Shown here piece by piece: positions 45,428 through 59,400 of a stretch of DNA of 64,000 nt. A program made the translations under genes and the position numbers. Source of the DNA: Glandiceps talaboti (taxonomy: Eukaryota > Hemichordata > Enteropneusta > Spengelidae); NCBI RefSeq assembly GCF_964340395.1, contig NC_135555.1:22682725-22746724 (forward strand), read 5' to 3'. The notes under the pieces are model-generated. The model did not search any database and was not told where the DNA came from. It was given only the letters and a program-made list of their open reading frames with translations. Within the stretch, counting starts at the first letter, position 1; each line of letters begins with the position of its first letter.

Positions 45428-46086
45428 GTAGTAGTAATAATAATAATAATAGTTTTTTATTCACCAATATAATAAAAATTACTTAAAATTAAAATAGATA
45501 CATATACAGAATACATGGCAGAATGGATCAAGAAATAGCAAAGCTAGTCAAACTTGTATCCCCTTAGTGACTAACAAGCATACTCTTACTTTTAGGTGTA
45601 TATATACAACATTACAGATTGCTATAAGAACTATCACAAATAAGAAACATTTAAAAAAAGACAAAGCACAACAAACAACAATGGAACAGTAAAATTGATA
45701 CACATACAATTTCCACTATCAATTTACGAAAAGTTGTATATGACATTACAGTTATACATATTCTGAGAATACATGTAACAGCTTTTTAACTGTCTTTTTA
45801 AAAAATTTATGCATGAACCAATAGACTGAATCTCAACAGGCAGATTATTCCAGGCTTTGACGCCAGAGTATGAAATGGAAGATTGACCAAATGTTGTATG
45901 ATTATATTCTAGAAAATGTTTATGACTATGTCTTTGTTTTGTATCATAGGGATGATCTATAAGAGTAAAGTAATCTGTAATAGAGTGTGCAGACTTGTGA
46001 TACATCAGATTATGTATAAAAGAGCTAACTTTAAATCTGTAAAGTTTGAAAATATTAAGGATTAGTGGAATAGGTATTTTCAACAT
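45428..46086 (-). mobile_element. 5'-truncated LINE 3' end
   Basis: A minus-strand frame (46086-45724) reads ...YDTKQRHSHKHFLEYNHTTF, GQSSISYSGVKAWNNLPVEI, QSIGSCINFLKRQLKSCY, the typical last 60 residues of CR1/L2-type reverse-transcriptase ORFs (HNYNTR/FGQSSF.Y.G...WN.LP.EI...S...FK..LK). A 3' untranslated region and a (TTA)n-like tail follow at 45428-45455. The 5' truncation abuts a MITE copy at about 46088. Confidence 0.8.
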
Positions 46087-46087
46087 T

Positions 46088-46610
46088 TGCTATGGTGGTG
46101 CTCTACTTCCTGTCTGTGTGTATCTTGGGGGTATACATGGTATAGGTTACTTGTTGCTTTCCTCAATGTCTGAACAATATGAAAAATATCCCTGATTTAC
46201 ACTTCTATAGTCGATTTTCCGGTTCCAAGATGCATTGCACGAGAGGACGTCGCTTATGTTGTTAGATTTAGTCTTTATTACATTTGAAATAACATTTTCA
46301 TCAGGAAATGATGGTAAGACATGTTGACCTCTTTAATTATGGGTGATTTTACAGAACAAAGACTGAATGCCATTGATGACAGAGTTGGATTTTACTGGAA
46401 AACCCAGGGTATGGTCAGGTGACAATCATCCCCCTCATTAGCGCGTGCAAACCCCACCTGTGCATACAGAATACATGGCATTGTATAGAGAGACGCGCAA
46501 TGAATCTTGGAACTGGTAACAGGTCCATTGGATGATAACCCCAATTTGAGTGAGGGCGCTGTATTTTCAATTTCCTGTTTGCAGTCTGGAATGGCCTATT
46601 GAGATTGCAT
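46088..46610. mobile_element. MITE with AATAGGCC ends, copy 1 (interrupted)
   Basis: 46088-46200 and 46505-46607 match the left and right parts of the element at 47885-48166, with about 300 bp of unrelated sequence between. The right end reads TCTGGAATGGCCTATT. The left end is lost next to the LINE. Confidence 0.6.
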
Positions 46611-46737
46611 GTACCACTGATGTTAGTGAGTAGTGTGCAAAAAATCAAAGAAGTTAAAAGTACTTCTGAGAATGTTGAACCACAGCATACAAAAAATAAA
46701 ACAAAAAAAGAAAACCGACATTTGTTATACAAATGAG

Positions 46738-47240
46738 TTTATTGAATATTTCAGTGACAAGAAACAGACAAATTTTGAAATATACACAGTATTATATCAT
46801 TCAACCTTTTCATAAATTTATTACATTGTCTTTAATATATGTCTAAAAAACAGCTAAACCACCAAAAACACACAATATTTTCTTCCATAGTGTCAGTTTC
46901 ATGGTATGATATATTTCGGATGAATGAGTCAACTGATGGGATATATAGCATGTGTTGTCTATTAATAACACATAGAGTAGTAGCACATTAAAATACAAAC
47001 ATTTGATCTGGTTCAAAGCCACTGAAATTATGAAACAAACAAAATAAAAAGTCCTGTTCAATTTTTTCTTCTTATATATACATACAGTCTTCAAAAAATA
47101 TCCTGCACAATGGTCTTTGCATATCAATTTATGGACGATTTGATAATTTGTAAATGTGTGATTATATGGATGGACTTTTCGACAACCTGGTAATACACAT
47201 TTTTTGTGATAATTCAGAAAGTACTTTTTTCTTTTCTGGT
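46738..47240 (-). promoter_or_regulatory. Probable 3' untranslated region and poly(A) signal of the EF-hand gene
   Basis: After the TAA stop at 47241, the minus strand runs about 500 bp to an AATAAA (plus-strand TTTATT at 46738-46743), the first good polyadenylation signal next to a T-rich region. A longer open frame within it (47256-46843) overlaps the last exon in another phase and has no family features. Confidence 0.45.
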
Positions 47241-47492
47241 TTATGGTTTTCTCCACTCCAACTTAGCTAACGGATAAATAGCATCACAGAAAGCGATGTA
47301 ATTAACGTCGTCTTTGTCGCCGATTTTGACATGGAACTGTTCATATAGAAGTTGGAATTCTCTTTCGCTGACTAAACTGTTGAGCTCCAGTTCACTGAGG
47401 ACACGTCTGAATTGGGATCTAGAGACTGTGCCGTTATGTACACGGTCATAATCTTCAAACAGTGGGAACAACTGCATACTCCTTGTACGAAC
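47241..47492 (-). CDS. EF-hand-like gene, exon 14 (end)
   Basis: Acceptor TATTTGGTAG. Module 8: VRTRSMQLFPLFEDYDRVHN, GTVSRSQFRRVLSELELNSL, VNYIAFCDAIYPLAKLEWRK, then P and a TAA stop at 47241. The frame is open throughout and matches the family pattern. Confidence 0.88.
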   Translation of the reverse strand, partial: VRTRSMQLFPLFEDYDRVHNGTVSRSQFRRVLSELELNSLVSEREFQLLYEQFHVKIGDKDDVNYIAFCDAIYPLAKLEWRKP

Positions 47493-50400
47493 CTACCAAA
47501 TATACAAAACAAAGGATTGATTTTAGATGCATGTAGGCTGAGCAAGATAATTAATAAAATATGCTCTGCACTTTGATATATTTTCTATTATATCATACAG
47601 GAGCCAAGATATGGGATATATACTCTGGTCGTTCTACATCACGAGAATGCATGTCTATGTCACTAGTTCTGCTGTGTTCAAAATATGAGTCAAAAAGTTC
47701 AAAATTGCTTTCCTAATTGATTGTGTCAGATGTAGGTATCATGTGTCGACAGAACAAAAAAAGAATAAATGACAATAAAAGTAGGTGGTAAATAACGAAA
47801 TTTTGCCCAGTTCCCTACATCAGATTTTAATGAGATTGATTTGCACCCAGACTGCAGCTGTACTAGGCAAATGAGATAACCACTCCCCAACTGATAATAC
47901 GCCTTTCCAAAAATTTGCCATGGTGTGCTCTACTTCCTGTGTGTGTACCTTGGGGGTATACATGGTATAGGTTACTCGGTTAATCATAGAGCACTGCTGC
48001 TTTCCTTGATGTCTGAACAATATGAAAAAATCCCTGATTTACATTTCTACAGAATACCAAGGGATAAAGTTCTTAAGAACTAGTACTATGAGGTGATGAT
48101 ACGCTCAATATGAGCGAGGGCGCTGTATTATCTATTTCCTGTTTGCAATCTGGAATGGCCTATTAACCATTAATTAAATTGATTACATACCCTATTAGCT
48201 AATCTTTCCAGTGTCTGCTGCAAGCACATTTTTTCTTCCGGAGGGAGTACATTCTGTTCCACTTCTACGGGTACATTTTATTGTTGTGGTGTTAACAACG
48301 GTGCCTTCTCTAAATTCTTCACGGTAAAGATGCCTTCGATTCTATCTCATCATTGAATTTCAAGTATTCCACATAGTTGGGATCTACTGGAGACTGGAAA
48401 CTGAAGGAGTAGAGATGAATAGCGATTAATTGTCAGTATTGTAACTTATTGCATTAAGAATTTACCATGCTTGGGGTTATGGTGGCTGAGTGGTTAAACC
48501 ACTTGCCTCTTATCACTGCGGCCGGGGTTCGATCCCATTCAGGGTTTGATTAAATTTACCACACTGTAAGAAGAGTGTCGTTCAGTTTGACTCTACCGAA
48601 CAACGCAGGCTTTCCTCAGGTACTCTGGTTTACTCCTACATTAACACTGAACCCATGAGGGATGGCCCTCACTGGACTTCTTGGGAGACAAGTGTTTATA
48701 TACTTAGATGTTTATGATATCGATGGTCTATCTATTCACTACTTGAAGGTCCTTAATGATTTCAATGATGAACGTTTCAATGATGTTCGTGTTACGTACG
48801 ACTGTGCATTCGTCACTATTTTAGATGTCTTAGTTTGTTGTCTTGACCAATCAGATCTCTTGATTTGCACCATCAATATACTGGTATAATATAATGCCAT
48901 TTACTAGTATTTCATTTTGCCAGCCATCGACAAAATCAGAGAATGTTGAAGGTATAGTTGAAATGAAGTTGAAACGTGAATTTTTATAAAGGAGGGCACT
49001 CTGATGAGCAATATTCACATGAAGTTTGTTGTTCATAACCTCACTGGATCAACTGTAGCAATGTTAGTCTATGTATAAGGTACCCAGTGACGGCGCACCC
49101 TCACTTATCTATAGTGTAGTTGGAGTTAAACATTGAGCATACTTACGCTTGTTCAAGAATGGCGACCTCTGACCCTTTTAAACCAAGATTGGCAGGATCC
49201 AAAGCACGACGGAATGTCTCCTTCTTCATGCGTCCTGTACGAAGTTTGTCGTAATCACGTAGGAATTCCAAAATACGAATCCTCTCTTTCATCACCTGAG
49301 AAAATAAGAACAGATGTTTGAATTTTCAGAAATCATTTCAAATGATAGACTTGAATTATTTTAAATATCCAAGTTCAATCATAATATACATAACAACTGC
49401 CGACATCAGACCGTGGACAAACGGAAACTGTTACAAACAGGGAAAGTAAACAAATGAATTGGATTAATAATACTTGGCACAGCGTGTTGGAACAGCAGAG
49501 ACTTGTATTACATTTCATGGTTTAATAAGAACAGTTTTATGGCCTCTTTATGTGTATGTGATTTGTTTGTGAACATAAACTATTGCCAGTTATGTGACAT
49601 GGCCATAAAATTGTATTTATTGGTTAGAATTTTGAGATTGATTAACAAAGACATGATGTTAATGACTGTGTGGGTGGCTGTGAATGAATTTTAAATTTCA
49701 TCTCATGCATCTCAGGACTTCTAGAGTAACAACTTTGACATACTGTGAGTGGAGGTGTAAATGGTAAAGATACTGTATAGGAACTAGACTGAGTGGAGGT
49801 GTAAATGGTAACGATACTGTATAGGAACTAGACTGAGTGGAGGTGTAAATGGTAATGATACTGTATAGGAACTAGATTATGTGAGTGGAGGTGTAAATGG
49901 TAACGATACTGTATAGGAACTAGACTGTGAGTGGAGGTGTAAATGGTAACGATACTGTATAGGAACTAGACTGAGTGGAGGTGTAAATGGTAAAGATACC
50001 GTATAGGAACTAGATTATGTGAGTGGAGGTGTAAATGGTAACGATATTGTATAGGAACTAGACTGAGTGGAGGTGTAAATTGTAATGATACTGTATAGGA
50101 ACTATACTGTGAGTGGAGGTGTAAATGGTAACAATACTGTATAGGAACTAGACTGTGAGTGGAGGTGTAAATGGTAACGATACTGTATAGGAACTAGACT
50201 GAGTGGAGGTGTAAATGGTAAAGATACCGTATAGGAACTAGATTATGTGAGTGGAGGTGTAAATGGTAACGATATTGTATAGGAACTAGACTGAGTGGAG
50301 GTGTAAATTGTAATGATACTGTATAGGAACTAGACTGTGAGTGGAGGTGTAAATGGAAACAATACTGTATAGGAACTAGACTAGTGAGTGGAGGTGTAAA

Positions 50401-53400
50401 TGGTAACGATACTGTATAGGAACTAGACTGTGAGTGGAGGTGTAAATGGTAATGATACTGTATAGGAACTAGACTGTGAGTAGAGGTGTAAATGGTAATG
50501 ATACTGTATAGGAACTAGACTGTGAGTGGAGGTGTAAATGGTAATGATACTGTATAGGAACTAGACTGTGAGTGGAGGTGTAAATGGTAACAATACTGTA
50601 TAGGAACTAGACTATATGAGTGGAGGTGTAAATGGTAATAATACTGTATAGGAATTAGACTATGTGAGTGGAGGTGTAAATGGTAATAATACTGTATAGG
50701 AATTAGACTATGTGAGTGGAGGTGTAAATGGTAATAATACTGTATAGGAATTAGACTATGTGAGTGGAGGTGTAAATGGTAATAATACTGTATAGGAATT
50801 AGACTATGTGAGTGGAGGTGTAAATGGTAACGATACTGTATAGGAACTAGACTATATGAGTGGAGGTGTAAATGGTAACGATACTGTATAGGAACTAGAC
50901 TGTGAGTGGAGGTGTCAATGGTAACGATACTGTATAGGAACTAGACTGAGTGGAGGTGTCAATGGTAATGATACTGTATAGGAACTAGACTGTGAGTGGA
51001 GGTGTCAATGGTAATGATACTGTATAGGAACTAGACTGAGTGGAGGTGTCAATGGTAATGATACTGTATAGGAACTAGACTGTGAGTGGAGGTGTCAATG
51101 GTAATGATACTGTATAGGAACTAGACTGAGTGGAGGTGTAAATGGAAACAATACTGTATAGGAACTAGACTGTGAGTGGAGGTGTAAATGGTAATGATAC
51201 TGTATATGAACTAGACTATGTGAGTGGAGGTGTAAATGGTAATGATACTGTATAGGAACTAGACTGTGAGTGGAGGTGTAAATGGTAACGATACTGTATA
51301 GGAACTAGACTATGTGAGTGGAGGTGTAAATGGTAAAGATACTGTATAGGAACTAGACTGTGAGTGGAGGTGTAAATGGTAATGATACTGTATAGGAACT
51401 AGACTATGTGAGTGGAGGTGTAAATGGAAACAATACTGTATAGGAACTAGACTATGAGTGGAGGTGTCAATGGTAACGATACTGTATAGGAACTAGACTA
51501 TGTGAGTGAAGGTGTCAATGGTAACGATACTGTATAGGAACTAGACTGAGTGGAGGTGTAAATGGTAACGATACTGTATAGGAACTAGACTATGTGAGTG
51601 AAGGTGTCAATGGTAACAATACTGTATAGGAACTAGACTATGTGAGTGAAGGTGTCAATGGTAACGATACTGTATAGGAACTAGACTGAGTGGAGGTGTA
51701 AATGGTAACGATACTGTATAGGAACTAGACTGAGTGGAGGTGTAAATGGTAATGATACTGTATAGGAACTAGACTATGTGAGTGGAGGTGTAAATGGTAA
51801 CGATACTGTATAGGAACTAGACTATGTGAGTGAAGGTGTCAATGGTAACGATACTGTATAGGAACTAGACTGGGTGGAGGTGTAAATGGTAACGATACTG
51901 TATAGGAACTAGACTGTGAGTGGAGGTGTAAATGGTAACGATACTGTATAGGAACTAGACTGTGAGTGGAGGTGTAAATGGTAACGATACTGTATAGGAA
52001 CTAGACTGTGAGTGGAGGTGTAAATGGTAACGATACTGTATAGGAACTAGACTGAGTGGAGGTGTAAATGGTAACAATACTGTATAGGAACTAGACTATG
52101 TGAGTGGAGGTGTAAATGGTAACGATACTGTATAGGAACTAGACTGTGAGTGGAGGTGTAAATGGTAACGATACTGTATAGGAACTAGACTGTGAGTGGA
52201 GGTGTAAATGGTAATGATACTGTATAGGAACTAGACTATGTGAGTGGAGGTGTAAATGGTAACGATACTGTATAGGAACTAGACTATGTGAGTGAAGGTG
52301 TCAATGGTAACGATACTGTATAGGAACTAGACTGGGTGGAGGTGTAAATGGTAACGATACTGTATAGGAACTAGACTGTGAGTGGAGGTGTAAATGGTAA
52401 CGATACTGTATAGGAACTAGACTGTGAGTGGAGGTGTAAATGGTAACGATACTGTATAGGAACTAGACTGAGTGGAGGTGTAAATGGTAATGATACTGTA
52501 TAGGAACTAGACTATGTGAGTGGAGGTGTAAATGGTAACGATACTGTATAGGAACTAGACTGAGTGGAGGTGTAAATGGTAATGATACCGTATAAGAACT
52601 AGACTGTGAGTGGAGGTGTAAATGGTAATAATACTGTATAGGAATTAGACTATGTGAGTGGAGGTGTAAATGGTAATGATACTGTATAGGAACTAGACTG
52701 TGAGTGGAGGTGTAAATGGTAACGATACTGTATAGGAACTAGACTGTGAGTGGAGGTGTAAATGGTAATGATACTGTATAGGAACTAGACTATGTGAATG
52801 GAGGTGTAAATGGTAATGATACTGTATAGGAACTAGACTGTGAGTGGAGGTGTAAATGGTAATGATACTGTATATGAACTAGACTATGTGAGTGGAGGTG
52901 TTAATGGTAACGATACTGTATAGGAACTAGACTAGTGAGTGGAGGTGTAAATGGTAAAGATACTGTTACAGTATAGGAAATAGACTGAGTGGAGGTGTAA
53001 ATGGTAATGATACTGTATAGGAACTAGACTATGTGAGTGGAGGTGTAAATGGTAACGATACTGTATAGGAACTAGACTGTGAGTGGAGGTGTAAATTGTA
53101 ATGATACTGTATAGGAACTAGACTATAAGAGTGGAGGTGTAAATGGTAACGATACTGTATAGGAACTAGACTGTGAGTGGAGGTGTAAATGGTAACGATA
53201 CTGTATAGGAACTAGACTGTGAGTGGAGGTGTAAATTGTAATGATACTGTATAGGAACTAGACTAGTGAGTGGAGGTGTAAATGGTAATGATATTGTATA
53301 GGAACTAGACTGTGAGTGGAGGTGTAAATGGTAACGATACTGTATAGGAACTAGACTGTGAGTGGAGGTGTAAATGGAAACAATACTGTATAGGAACTAG

Positions 53401-56355
53401 ACTATATCATACTGGAAAAAAATGGTGTACATCATGTAAATTGAGCTTGTGGAAGTTTTCAAGAAAAAAAATGACAGGTTCATCTACTCTTAAATAGTAG
53501 TCCCTGTTGTATTAATACTAATACCAAAATATTAAGATATAAGTTATAACACAGACTGATATTTTTATAGTTCATGTATTAATTTGCAGGAACTTCATTT
53601 TGTCAGTTTGTTGCTGATTTCACTCACCTTGGACTTGATTTTGGTGAGAACACTGTCGACGTCTGTGCATGCATTCTTCTCTAGATTAACCACTCTACTG
53701 TTGACAGCGTGTAGTTCAACCAATCTTTCCTGATACTTCATGTCTTGTTTGACGCCTGGTTGTAACTCTTCTAAGAACCTCAAATAATTAAACCCAAAAT
53801 TATCTGCAAATTTCATTTCCAAAGCAATCATTTCATCTTCTGTTGCGGTGAGGCTGAGATACGTCAAACACTGACGAAATTGTGAGTTGGTCACGTGGCC
53901 GCGATTATGACGATCGAAGTCCTGGAAACAAGGCTTTGCGAGAACTCGTCGTTGCATGGCTCGTTGTCGCATTCTCTCCATTACGTTGTCTACGATTGAA
54001 ACCACCATTCCATCGACGTTGTTCCAGTTTGTTGTACCAGGTTTATCCATTAAGAAGGTGTCTTGTGTAGGAACTTCGTTTGTTGGGGTCTTCTCTAAGT
54101 TTGGCTCAACTTGAGTAAACACTGGTAATAGATAAAAAGATCCACAAACCATAAATCCTACTTAAGCAACACAGGAAACAGTATTTTTCTGTTTTAACCA
54201 AGTGTTGACATACATTTAGCTTTATCCAAGGAATTCAAAATAAGTTTGACAACTTCTCATTTTGATATAAACGCTGATTTCTAAATATCAAATTTGAATC
54301 AAAACACTAATGAAAAATGAAGTTACTAAGTATTAGTTCGGTATTCACAGAACATCAAATTTTTATTTTCATGTACATTAATTTGATAAAAGACAACTAA
54401 TATTGAATAAATTATGACATTTATAAGACACAAATATTTCTCTGTAATTAATGCGATCTAGCAAGTTGGTCAAATACAGTTTTAATAATAACAATAGAGT
54501 GAATTTATAATGTGCCTGTTTTTTGAAGAGCTCCAGTTGCAGACACAGAACTACTAACAGAATGAGAGGATACAGAGAGACAATTTGAAAATATGGTAAG
54601 GATGCAGAGAGAAGTGTGTAAGTGAGTGAGAGTTAAGATTGAAATGGGTAGGTTTTAAGGGCAGAGTGGAAGGAAGACTTAGAGTTAGAGTGACAAAGAG
54701 TGAAGACTTCAAAACTGAAGCAGTGTAAGAAAGGGAACGCTCACCGAGCTTCTTTAGTGACAAAAATTGCAATCTATTTTTCATCTTGATGTAAAAGCCC
54801 ACATTAGATTAGGATTTTTAAGTTTTTCACTTTAGTAGTCACTATAGAAATCTTATATCATATTATTATTACTTTTCAATATCTTAAAGGCCTATGTTTC
54901 AATCCTAGGCCATCACATCAGTGTTAATTATCTTAATGAGGATTAATTGAGATCATTCTTTTGTTCTAGACCAACTTTTTGGGGCAAAAAAAATAATTTT
55001 CAAACCTAAATTCAAATCCTACTTTGCAGTGGGCCTTTACACATCTAAACGAAAAATATATTGCAATTTTTTTTAACATTACATGGACACTGTTGCTATA
55101 GTTACCTGTGTCGACATCTACTTTGAAGTTTGGCCAGAGTACTCTACCGGGGTGTTTAGGATCATTATAGTAAGCACACAGAGCAAGAAACTCTGCCTCG
55201 GACAAGTTACTCTGTCCCATAGTACTCAAACCCATGGCTGTTAGACCAATACGGAAACGGGTCTGTGAGATTGAACCATTGCGTAGCGGATCAAAGTCTT
55301 GGAAGTATTCATTCACCTGAAAGATAAAGAAGAATTAGTAAATAAAAAATACCACATAAATAACATCATACTAAAGTACATATATCTATCACACATTTTG
55401 ATTTTAGTATCCGGTAGGTTTTTTTCCAGTGTACAAGTGTGTATATATTTTTAATGTAAACATGTACACATTATTTTCTTGTGTACAAGTTTATACATTG
55501 TTTTCTAGTGTACAAGTATGTATATTTTTTCAAGTATACAAATGTATACATTTTCTAATGTAAAAGTTTCACTTTGTACAGAGGCTGGTACTTGTTTTCA
55601 ACCACACAGTGTGCCCTCTAATGATAGCTAAAATTTGTTGTTGTGAGTCAAAATGAGAAAAACCGAGATTTCTTGTGAGTCACCACATAGTATAAAGAGA
55701 TAGGGGAATGCCAAATTTTGGTGCGTCACTAGATATTGTGTGCATCAGTGGCGTGTCAAATTGGCTGAGAGGACACACTAATTACACATATGTGTATGTT
55801 TGTACCTTGAATTTTTTTCCCTTCTTTTGCAGTGAACCATCACTTAGCCCACCAGTGTACTGGTGTACCTATCGTTCCTTTTTACATCTTAGATAAAAAA
55901 AATAAAGTACATGTTCCTACCCAGATCCTATTAACTAATGAATGATGTCGTATTCTGCCTAAAACTTCTTCAAAGTTGACTTTACTGATATCAACAGGTT
56001 TCTTGGTCACAACAGAAGCATCTCCTGCATCTTTCATTTCATCACTTCCAATAGTAAAGCCAACAAACTCTGCAATCAAATAGACAATGTATAACAATCA
56101 TTAACAAAAAATATGAGTGTGGCAGACAAATCTCAAATTTAAAGTTTAAAGGACTATGTTTCAATCCCAGGTCATTGCATTAGTGTTATCTTAATAAAGT
56201 TTGCATGAGTTTTTGGGTAAGGAACACAATTTGAAAATGAATTATAGAAAGAAAACAAATTAACTTATCATAGTGAAGAAATTTTTTTTTTTTTATCCTT
56301 TCTTCTTCTTCTTCTTCTTCTTCTTCTTCTTCTTCAACAACAACAACAACAACAA

Positions 56356-56403
<48 letters not shown>

Positions 56404-59400
56404 CGACGACGACGACGACGACGACGACAACAACAACAAGGTAATATTAGATATGTACCACAAATTACTTGCACTGGTGCACACACATACTAGTGGTATT
56501 TTCACTGCAGTGCAATATCAAAAACATTATTGCATACCTAGCTGTATGCAAATGATATACAAGTGAGGACGCAATCGTTCACTACACACAAAATCATGTG
56601 ATTGCACTGTATGATTTTTATGGAAATTTGCCATATCAGATAAACATATATAATAACAGAACCCCATGCCACATGAGTTCCAGTGTGGGTACTCAGGGTA
56701 TCTGCACTCATGCTTTCTGCTGCACTTTCACAAGTGTGGTGAGTGAAATTGCAGGTGCAGAAAACACTGCAAGCACTCATACAAATACACTGAGTACGCC
56801 ACACTACACTCGCTATGCTCGTGAGAGTACGGGCGCAGAAAGTTAACTGAAGTAAATTTCTGGATTGAATGATTGTAACTTGACAAATCAGATATATTAC
56901 CTCTGTCCACAGCTTGGACAAATGCTGGATAGTTGACATCTCCATGGCGTTCTGGGTCTTCAAATTTACGACAAAGTAACTTGAAGTCTTCTGATTGCAC
57001 ATTGAGACTCAAGAAATGTCAGATACGACCAAACTGGGAAAATGTGATGTTTCTTGTATTTGCTTTGCTCTGTTGAAAAGACAGAAATTAACTTGTAATG
57101 AACCTCATGGTTCTTTGAACTGGGACTGAGTGTCACAGAGTTTTGAAACCTACAAGGCCTTAAAAAACAACTTGTTTGGTTCCGGTTCCCCGACCCCACC
57201 TAGTTTTTTACGCTGACCCTAAACTTTTTTTAATGTATTCGAGAAAAATAAAATAAAATCGTGAAAATTGTGAAGTCTCGCAAGAAATAGTGGATGTGGA
57301 AAATGACATCAACTTAAAAAGACAATATAAAACTGTTCTTCCAATCTGTAATGGCTGTACATCTGATGAGATAAAGCCAATAACACAGAGAGAGACCATA
57401 TGGAAAACTACAGAAAACATAACTACCTGAACTAGTCACACATGAAAAAAAAAATCCAAAAAAAACTCCCAAAACATCTACCTACCCCACCTATTCTAAA
57501 ATTGAGTGTAATCGGAACCGCACAATTTTTATTTTTAGGCCTAACACCCAAGCAAAATGATTTCACTTATATACCTGATATTTATGCTATAAATGATAGT
57601 GGTACACACTGAACTTGCTTTTCTGGGATGTAACAGATTGTATTGTCTATAGATAGACAAGTATTGAAAAGATTTTATAATAGGCCTTTCCAAAATTTGC
57701 CATGGTGGCGCTCTACTTCCTGTCTGTGTACCTTGGGGGTATACATTGTATAGGTTACTCAGTTAATCATAGAACACTCCTGCTTTCCCCGATGTCTGAA
57801 CAATACGAAAAAAATCCCTGATTTACACTTCTACAGAATACCAAGAAACAAAGCTCTTAAGAAACGATACTATGAGGTGATGATACCTCCAATTTGAGTG
57901 AGGGCGGTGTATTCTCAATTTCCTGTTTAAAAACTAAGCCTCCTTCAAAAGAAAAAAAAAAAGAGTTAAAAATTGTACATACTCTGTCATAGTCTTTGAA
58001 ATAGGCATACATCATGATACGTCGTTCTTGTACGGTCACTGACAAATCCATCAATACCTCAGCTACTCTGGCTTCTTCTACATCACTCAATGGATTGAGA
58101 TATCTGGACAAAGCACCTAGTGGTGGTCTTTTCACTTCCATTGTTGGTTTCTTCTCCAAGTCTGGGTCATTAAATGCTGCAGATACAAACAAGTGAAATG
58201 ATGACGGTATCCCATGTTATTTATCAATTATATATATAGATAGCAAGTTGATTGGTAAGAATGCACCATAAAATTAAAATATATACACCAACATTTTATG
58301 CTATGCTCCTTTATTTTCTTTAATACAATTGTCCGATTAAAATTGAATTTCAAATCTATTTTCGTCAACAACTTGCAGAATTGTAATCCCCCCCCCCCCC
58401 CCCCCCCCTGGATATGAGTGGGCAGGGGGCGGATGAACATTTTTTTTTTTTCTTTTTAAATATTTTTTTTATTTTCCAAAAGATTTTTTATTTAGTCATC
58501 TGACAAGAAAGCAATCAATATGATCCAGTTAACTGCCTCGTCTTCACTTGTTATTGAATGGGTTTACTGTGTTTATACACTCCTACTTATCCCTTCATGA
58601 AAAGAGTGAAGAGAATTTACATCAAAGCTTGTCCCCTTGTGCTTGGCAGATGTTACTGAGTTAGCTTATGTCTATATTCTTACATTGAAATTTTACCTCC
58701 CTCCCACATACAATCTTTTTTGTGACGTCACCTAACCATTTCACTTCATTGATCTCTTTCAACAAGACTTACCACTTTCCATCAGGTCACAGAATTCCTT
58801 GTATCGTACTCTGCCGTCTTTGATTTTGTAGTAATCCACCACTTTCTGTATATCACTGCGTGATAACTGTGCCTCCTTGCCCACAGCCAATGACAGACCA
58901 CAGATGAACTGGTTCTCGGTGATAATGTAGCTACGTAGTCTGTCGTGATCACGGAAAAACTCAGTGGTACGGATACCATTTTTGTACACAGCTGTACGGA
59001 TCTTGTCAAAGACATCAACGGACCGTGGTGCTACAGTCTGAATTAGAAAAAACACACCACATTAAGACTTATATAATCTTGATTTGATCACTGAGCAATA
59101 TCAAACCTTCTGATTTTTTTATTTTTTTATTTTTTTTTTTGGGGGGGGGGGGTAATTATACCAACCCCTAATCTACACAATTCATTGAACCAATATAGAA
59201 CCAAACAACAGAAATCATAGTTGATAGAAGTAGTTTGCAAATGTGATATATTCCTATAACTAGATATTATGCCCCAATATTTTTCTTTGTTCAGCCAAGG
59301 AAAATACTTCTCGGCAAGTGACTCATAGTGACAACCCTTAGGTCATGAGTATTTTCCAGCTGAATGAAGAAACAATATTGGGAATAATATAATTATACCA

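Noticed and set aside
46843-47256. 137-codon minus-strand frame after the EF-hand gene stop
   Set aside because: It overlaps the last exon in another frame, lies in the probable 3' untranslated region and is Lys/Tyr/Phe-rich as expected from AT-rich sequence.
48472-48540. A tRNA gene
   Set aside because: A and B boxes are present but no cloverleaf with paired acceptor stem is evident, and a SINE body follows.
56273-56566. Poly-Asn/poly-Asp and poly-Leu frames
   Set aside because: Produced by the compound trinucleotide microsatellite within an intron.
57017-57019. Selenocysteine decoding of the exon 8 TGA
   Set aside because: The position is hydrophobic in sister modules and not redox-related. 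The other lesions in the same gene favour a plain nonsense change. I did not identify a SECIS element in the 3' region.
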